Origin: Phenylobacterium deserti
Lineage (GTDB): Bacteria; Pseudomonadota; Alphaproteobacteria; Caulobacterales; Caulobacteraceae
DNA: 64,000 bases
Assembly: GCA_943332615.1 (NCBI GenBank)
Contig: CALQQB010000006.1
Location: 1-64,000 of the forward strand
Direction of reading: 5' to 3'
Each line of letters opens with the position of its first letter. Position 1 is the stretch's first letter. The position numbers were made by a program, and so were the translations under genes. The notes beneath the pieces are model-generated. The model had not been told where the DNA came from. It searched no databases and worked only from the letters and a program-made list of their open reading frames with translations. Positions 59,331 to 64,000 of the stretch are shown piece after piece.

Positions 59331-59652
59331 GGGGTTTACTTAGAGGGGCCGGGCCGCAAGGCCAAGCGGTGGCGTTCCCCTCCCCCGAGCGCCACCGGCC
59401 CGAAGAGGGGGAGGGGATCAAGGGGTGGGCCGGCGCATGAGATCCCGGCGCGCCGGATGGCGCCCCGAGGGGCACAGGATCGTTAAGGCCAACGGTGGGC
59501 CTTTGGCTCGCCAGCCGGAGTCAGCCCAGCCGGCCCACCCCCTGCCCCGCCCTCTCCGTTCGCCGCGCTCGCGGGGGGAGGGGAGATTCACGCCTAGCCA
59601 AACGCGCTCCGGCGTCCCACATCGTCGTGCACAGCCTAGCCAGGAGACTCCT
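59331..59652. repeat. intergenic region with inverted repeats
   Basis: Two stem-loops dominate: CCCCTCCCCC (59377-59386) with GGGGGAGGGG (59407-59416), and GGGGTGGGCCGGC (59422-59434) with GCCGGCCCACCCC (59529-59541). Likely an intergenic palindromic repeat element that also holds the nudC and yghU promoters. No gene is supported. Confidence 0.55.
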
Positions 59653-60537
59653 ATGGCCGACGACGCCCCGACACCGCCCGCCAATTACCCGGCCGACTAC
59701 ACCCCGCCCAAGGTGTGGACCTGGAACAAGGAGAGCGGGGGCCGGTTCGCCGCCATCAATCGCCCGATCGCCGGTCCGACCTCGGAGAAGGCGCTTCCGA
59801 TCGGCAAGCATCCGTTCCAGCTCTACTCGCTGGGGACGCCGAACGGGGTGAAGGTCACGATAATGTTCGAGGAGTTGCTGGCGCTCGGGCACACCGGTGC
59901 GGAGTACGACGCCTGGTTGATCAACATCGGCACGGGCGACCAGTTCGGCTCGGGCTTCGTGGACATCAACCCGAACTCCAAGATTCCAGCCCTGATGGAC
60001 CGTAGCGGGCCCGAGCCGATCCGCATCTTCGAGAGCGGCGCCATCCTGATCCACCTGGCCGAGAAGTTCGGCGCCTTCCTGCCGACCGAGCCGGCCAGGC
60101 GCGCCGAAGTGTTGTCGTGGGTGATGTGGCTGATGGGCTCGGCGCCCTACCTGGGCGGCGGCTTCGGCCATTTCTACGCCTACGCCCCGTTCAAGATCGA
60201 ATACGCCATCGACCGGTTCGCCATGGAGACGAAGCGCCAGCTGGACGTGCTGGACCGGCGTCTGGCCGACAGCGAATACCTGGGCGGGTCTGAGTACACG
60301 ATCGCCGACATGATGGTCTGGCCCTGGTACGGCCTGCTGGCCAAGGGCATGGCCTATGAGGCCGGCGAGTTCCTGGATGTGCAGAGCTACAAGCACGTCC
60401 AGCGCTGGACCGACCAGATCGCCGCGCGGCCGGCGGTGAAGCGGGGGCGGATCGTCAACCGCGCCGGCGACAACACCCTGCCCGAACGTCACGACGCCAG
60501 CGACTTCGACAAGGTGGGCAAGCCCGCGGCCGAATAA
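59653..60537 (+). CDS. yghU: YghU-type glutathione S-transferase
   Basis: 294 residues of the Nu-class (YghU) GST, disulfide-bond reductase/hydroperoxidase type. GTPNGVKVTIMFEELLALGH and INIGTGDQFGSGFVDINPNSK are the family-specific glutathione-binding segments, IRIFESGAILIHLAEK the third. C-terminal YLGGSEYTIADMMVWPWYG. Start ATG 59653 with AGGAG upstream. Confidence 0.93.
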   Translation: MADDAPTPPANYPADYTPPKVWTWNKESGGRFAAINRPIAGPTSEKALPIGKHPFQLYSLGTPNGVKVTIMFEELLALGHTGAEYDAWLINIGTGDQFGSGFVDINPNSKIPALMDRSGPEPIRIFESGAILIHLAEKFGAFLPTEPARRAEVLSWVMWLMGSAPYLGGGFGHFYAYAPFKIEYAIDRFAMETKRQLDVLDRRLADSEYLGGSEYTIADMMVWPWYGLLAKGMAYEAGEFLDVQSYKHVQRWTDQIAARPAVKRGRIVNRAGDNTLPERHDASDFDKVGKPAAE

Positions 60538-60601
60538 CGTCGAGATCCGGCATGGCGCCGGCTCGCGAGTGGCGCCAAGATCGCCCCTGCAACCGGGGGT
60601 G

Positions 60602-62482
60602 ATGATGATGTCGGGTGAACTCAGGCTGGCCGGCGCCGCCGTGGTGATGCTGACGGCGGTCCTGGGGCTCTCGGGCTGCAAGAAGCCGACGACCGCGGCG
60701 GGCGGGCGCGCGGGCCCATCGACCGGGACCGTGCAGGGCTGGACCGACGAGGAGCGGGGCCGCTGGTACAACGCCGGCCAGGGCTCGAGGCTGATGCCGA
60801 TGGCCTGGTTCGAGGCGCTGGAGCAGCCGCAGGCGCCCGGCGCCGCGGCCACGGCGCCCGGCGCCGCGGCCGGCGGGTTCCGGGAGTCCGCCTACCTGGC
60901 GACGTTCGGCATCCTGCCGCCTTGGGGCAAGTCGACCCTGCCGGTCGGGTTCGCGGAGAACGCGATCGACGATAGCGGCCTGAAAAAGACCAGCCTGCAC
61001 TGGACCGGCGCCGCGCCCGGCGCGGAAACCGTGAAATGGGTCGGGCTGACCTGCGCCGCCTGCCACACCGCCCAGCTGACCTACCAGGGCAAGCCGCTCA
61101 CCGTGGACGGCGCGCCCAGCCTGTTCGACTTCCAGAGCTTCATTGAGGCGCTCGACGCGGCGCTGGTGCAGACGCGGGCCGCGGCCGGTCCGGGCGCCGA
61201 CGCCGGCCGCTGGGACCGCTTCGCCAAGGCCGTGCTGGGCGCGGCCGACACGCCGGAGACCCGCATACGGCTGCGGGGCGAACTCGACAAGCTGATCGCC
61301 TGGGAGGCGGCGGCCCACCGGCTGAACGGCCCCGATCCCGCCGACCCGCGCACCAACTCCCGCTATGGCTACGGTCGGGTGGACGCGGTGGGCCATATCT
61401 ACAACCGCGTCCTGCTGTTCGGCGGCGCGGCCCAGCCCCGGCCGAATCCCGCCGATGCGCCGGTCAGCTATCCGCACCTGTGGAACATCAACCTGCAGAC
61501 CCGTTTGCAGTGGAACGGCATCGCCCAGACCGCCAAGTTCGAGCGCGGTAAGACCCCGACCGACTTCGGCGCCCTGGGCCGCAACACCGGCGAGGTGCTG
61601 GGCGTGTTCGGCGAGGCGGTCATCACCAAGCGGACGGGCCCGCTCGATTTCTCCGGCTTCCCCTCTAGCGTGGACATCGACAACCTCAACCGCATGGAGG
61701 TGCAGCTGACCCGGCTGGAGCCGCCGAAGTGGCCGGCGACGTTCGGAACGCCGAGCGCCGGGGATGTGAAGGCCGGGTCCGGGCTGTTCGGCAAGCAGTG
61801 CGCATCCTGCCATACGCCGCAGAAGACTTACGAGACCATGAAGACCTTCGCCGACATGGGCCCGGACCAGACGGACGAGTGGATGGCCTGCAACGCCTGG
61901 GCCTTCACCGGCGCCAGCGGTGCGTTCAAGGGCGTGCCCGCCAACTACGCGGACGGCGCCCTGACGGCGGCCAATGCGCCGGTGCGGGCGCTGCTGACCA
62001 CCGGGGTAAAGGGCGTGCTGGTCAACAAGAAGCTGGATGTGATCAAGGTCGCCGCGGAGAACTTCTTCGGCGTGACCCCGCTGCCGAAGGGTGGGCCGCA
62101 AGCCGCCCTGGTCCCGGGCCAGACGGCCAAGGATCGACGCCTGCAACTTTGCCAGCGGAACGCCGCCGACCCGCTTCTGGCCTACAAGGCCCGGCCGCTG
62201 GAAGGAATCTGGGCGACGGCGCCCTATCTGCACAACGGGTCGGTGCCGACCCTGTATGACCTGCTGCTGGCGGTCGAGCAGCGGCCGCAGACCTTTATGA
62301 CGGGCACGCGCGCGTACGATCCGAAGAAGGCGGGCTATGAGACGGCCGCCGCCGCCGCCGGCAACAGCTTCACCTTCGACACCAGCCTGTCCGGCAACTC
62401 TAACAAGGGCCACGTCTACGGCGTCGGCGGCTTGACCGAGGCCCAGCGGCTGCAGCTGCTGGAATATCTGAAGACCCTTTAG
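60602..62482 (+). CDS. di-haem c-type cytochrome lipoprotein (peroxidase/RoxA-like)
   Basis: 626 residues. Signal with lipobox LSGC (~28). Two haem-binding motifs: CAACH near 150 and CASCH near 400, and a proximal-type tail TGRAYDPKK near the end. The architecture (two c-haems ~250 residues apart, large size) resembles the RoxA/LoxA/di-haem peroxidase family. Role in rubber or lipid oxidation or peroxide reduction cannot be told. Overlaps in operon with a GTG-start protein 16 bases after it. Confidence 0.75.
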   Translation: MMMSGELRLAGAAVVMLTAVLGLSGCKKPTTAAGGRAGPSTGTVQGWTDEERGRWYNAGQGSRLMPMAWFEALEQPQAPGAAATAPGAAAGGFRESAYLATFGILPPWGKSTLPVGFAENAIDDSGLKKTSLHWTGAAPGAETVKWVGLTCAACHTAQLTYQGKPLTVDGAPSLFDFQSFIEALDAALVQTRAAAGPGADAGRWDRFAKAVLGAADTPETRIRLRGELDKLIAWEAAAHRLNGPDPADPRTNSRYGYGRVDAVGHIYNRVLLFGGAAQPRPNPADAPVSYPHLWNINLQTRLQWNGIAQTAKFERGKTPTDFGALGRNTGEVLGVFGEAVITKRTGPLDFSGFPSSVDIDNLNRMEVQLTRLEPPKWPATFGTPSAGDVKAGSGLFGKQCASCHTPQKTYETMKTFADMGPDQTDEWMACNAWAFTGASGAFKGVPANYADGALTAANAPVRALLTTGVKGVLVNKKLDVIKVAAENFFGVTPLPKGGPQAALVPGQTAKDRRLQLCQRNAADPLLAYKARPLEGIWATAPYLHNGSVPTLYDLLLAVEQRPQTFMTGTRAYDPKKAGYETAAAAAGNSFTFDTSLSGNSNKGHVYGVGGLTEAQRLQLLEYLKTL

Positions 62483-62498
62483 TGAAGGACGCTCTCTA

Positions 62499-63326
62499 GT
62501 GTCTGGCGCGCCGGACCTCGCCCCGCGCGTGGGACCGCCGCCGGGCGTGGTGAGCGTGTTGGTGGTCAACGTCTCGACCACGATCGACGACGATACGTTC
62601 GACCGCGCCGTCGCCGCCGTCGAGGCGCAGGTGAATACGGACTTCCAGCCGGTGTGGGGCGTGGGCGCCAGTCTGGCCGCGCGGCGCCTGGATCTGGGCG
62701 GCTTGCGGGCGAACGTGGACGGCGGGACCCAGGCGATCCTCTACGTCGGCGATCACACCAGCGATCCGACGGCCGGCATCTCCAGCGTCTTCGGCTATCA
62801 CGACCGGACCCGGAGCGGGCTGCCCTACGCCTTCGTCTATCTCGACGTCTGCACCCTGCGGGGCGAGCCCTGGACCTGCGCCCTGTCGCACGAGGTGCTG
62901 GAGCTGCTGGCGGACCCGGACACCACGTCCACAGCCCCGGGGCCGGCGCCTGAGGGGTCCGGACTGGAGGGCGACGTCCCCTTCAGCCTCGAGGTCTGCG
63001 ACCCGACCCAAGGCGACCGCTATGAAATCGACGGGGTGCCGGTGGTCAACTTTGTGACCCGGGCCTATTTCGGGGACGGACCGGTCGGGGCGGCGACCAA
63101 CTTCCTGGAGCTTGATCTCCCGCCCTTCGGCGTGCGGCCCGGGGGCTACACCCAGTACGACGACGGGGCGACAATGCAGCGGATCGACGGGTCGCCGTTG
63201 GACGCGGCGATGCAGCAGGCGCAGATGCTGATGGCCGAGCACCGGCGCAACGCCCGGCGCGAGGCGATCCTGCGGCCACTGGACCCGTCGTTGCCGGGGC
63301 TGGGCGCCCCGGGGCGGACGCGGTAA
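62499..63326 (+). CDS. conserved hypothetical with SHEVLELLADP motif
   Basis: 275 residues; no signal peptide. Begins GTG 62499. LDVCTLRGEPWTCALSHEVLE and LLADPDTT look like a HExxx(E)-type putative metalloprotease motif (HEVLE) but the third ligand is not obvious. FVTRAYFGDGPVGAATNF is another conserved-looking region. Follows the di-haem lipoprotein by 16 bases, so probably one operon and a partner in the same process. Confidence 0.65.
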   Translation: MSGAPDLAPRVGPPPGVVSVLVVNVSTTIDDDTFDRAVAAVEAQVNTDFQPVWGVGASLAARRLDLGGLRANVDGGTQAILYVGDHTSDPTAGISSVFGYHDRTRSGLPYAFVYLDVCTLRGEPWTCALSHEVLELLADPDTTSTAPGPAPEGSGLEGDVPFSLEVCDPTQGDRYEIDGVPVVNFVTRAYFGDGPVGAATNFLELDLPPFGVRPGGYTQYDDGATMQRIDGSPLDAAMQQAQMLMAEHRRNARREAILRPLDPSLPGLGAPGRTR

Positions 63327-63368
63327 CTCGTCCGGACAAATCAGAACCGGACGGGAGCGCGGAACACC

Positions 63369-64000
63369 ATGGAACTCAAGGATCGCATCATCGTGGTGAC
63401 CGGCGCCGCCAGCGGCATCGGCCGTGCGCTCGCCGTGCGCTTCGCCGCCGAGGGGGCGAAGCTGGTGATCTGCGCCGACCGCGACGAGGCGGGCGCCAAG
63501 GCGACGGCGGCGATGATGGGCGGCGTGGCCTACAAGGTCGATGTCTCGAAGGAATCCGAGATCGCCGGCCTGATCGAGACGGTGGAAACCGACCACGGGC
63601 CGATCGACCTGTTCTGCTCCAACGCCGGCATCGGCGTGGGCGGCGGCGCCGAGACGCCGGACGAGGGCTGGCAGCGGATCTGGGACATCAATGTGATGGC
63701 TCACGTCTGGGCGGCGCGGCACCTCGTGCCCCGGATGGCGGCGCGGGGCGGCGGTTATCTGCTGAACACCGCCTCGGCGGCCGGGCTGCTGTCGCAGATC
63801 GGGTCTGCGCCTTATGCGGTGACCAAGCACGCGGCGGTGGGTCTGGCCGAATGGCTGGCTATCACCCACGGCGACGACGGCATCAAGGTCTCGGTGCTGT
63901 GCCCGCAAGCGGTGCGCACGGCCATGACGGCGGGCAATCCGGACGGCGTCGCCAGCATCGACGGCATGATGGAGCCCGAAGTGCTGGCCGAGTCGGTGGT
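63369..64000 (+). CDS. short-chain dehydrogenase/reductase (3' end outside window)
   Basis: At least 210 residues, open at the window edge. [13 protein letters not shown] is the cofactor motif, SNAGIGVG the NAG-type motif, NTASAAG the catalytic-Ser region and YAVTKHA the YxxxK. ATG 63369. Same strand as the di-haem gene, 42 bases after its partner gene. Confidence 0.9.
   Translation, partial: MELKDRIIVVTGAASGIGRALAVRFAAEGAKLVICADRDEAGAKATAAMMGGVAYKVDVSKESEIAGLIETVETDHGPIDLFCSNAGIGVGGGAETPDEGWQRIWDINVMAHVWAARHLVPRMAARGGGYLLNTASAAGLLSQIGSAPYAVTKHAAVGLAEWLAITHGDDGIKVSVLCPQAVRTAMTAGNPDGVASIDGMMEPEVLAESV

Noticed and set aside
60455..62581. 708-residue minus-strand open frame
   Set aside because: Mirror of the di-haem cytochrome gene, whose CxxCH motifs decide the strand.

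Overview
The window is GC-rich, densely coded DNA from an alphaproteobacterium, most probably the order Caulobacterales (Caulobacter/Phenylobacterium type). The evidence is a complete phyR / nepR-ecfG-phyK general stress response (GSR) locus, chpT a few genes away, a Flp pilin followed by cpaA, a DUF2794 protein, YmdB next to 5-formyl-THF cyclo-ligase, and a frameshifted PEP-CTERM gene. No rRNA, tRNA, CRISPR array or intact mobile element was seen. The left edge holds only the last codons of an IS5-type transposase.

Layout. 0.1-3.6 kb: carbonic anhydrase, a GST-type isomerase and an FAH-family hydrolase in one overlapping operon, then a CoA transferase. 3.8-13.3 kb: the GSR island. It holds an HWE kinase-receiver hybrid, a YqjD/YqjE-like membrane pair, an operon of a small membrane protein, a lipid kinase and a metallophosphoesterase, two small lipoproteins, phyR, nepR, ecfG, phyK and an entericidin-like lipoprotein. 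Six exact EcfG-type promoter sequences (GGAAC-N16/17-CGTT) sit in front of these genes, including the regulators themselves. 13.5-18.7 kb: cheR-like and cheY-like genes, an S9 peptidase, chpT and cysQ. 18.7-28.2 kb: a PepSY iron-type gene with a Fur-like box, ymdB, 5-FCL (with a possible 6S RNA upstream), a serine hydrolase, a desaturase, thpR, a Bax-inhibitor protein, DUF2794, tandem DUF1223 genes and a GST. 28.3-36.6 kb: catabolic genes (a methylsuccinyl-CoA dehydrogenase-like enzyme, VOC, QOR, hydrolase, SDR, phosphatase, M61 peptidase) and a decayed PEP-CTERM gene.

36.7-43.6 kb: yebC and ruvC, separated by about 5.7 kb of small secreted or membrane proteins, a cyclophilin with a Pro-Ala microsatellite tail, a cupin, a class III cyclase and an M50 protease; no ruvAB follows. 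43.6-48 kb: decayed gene remnants, a chemoreceptor, and two terminase-small-subunit-like ORFs on either side of a nitroreductase. 48-55 kb: a tyrosine phosphatase, an aminotransferase, a UMF1-type transporter, pilA-cpaA, an M17 peptidase and an NlpC/P60 hydrolase. 55-64 kb: a membrane cytochrome c, kdsB-pheA, an enoyl-CoA hydratase, nudC, a YghU-type GST, a di-haem cytochrome lipoprotein with a partner protein, and an SDR cut by the window edge.

The strongest coherent story is the GSR island. PhyK should phosphorylate PhyR, PhyR-P should capture NepR and free EcfG, and EcfG should transcribe the six marked promoters. These include its own operon, phyR, and a previously uncharacterised-looking envelope and lipid module. 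All functions are read from sequence and family knowledge; nothing was computed or searched.
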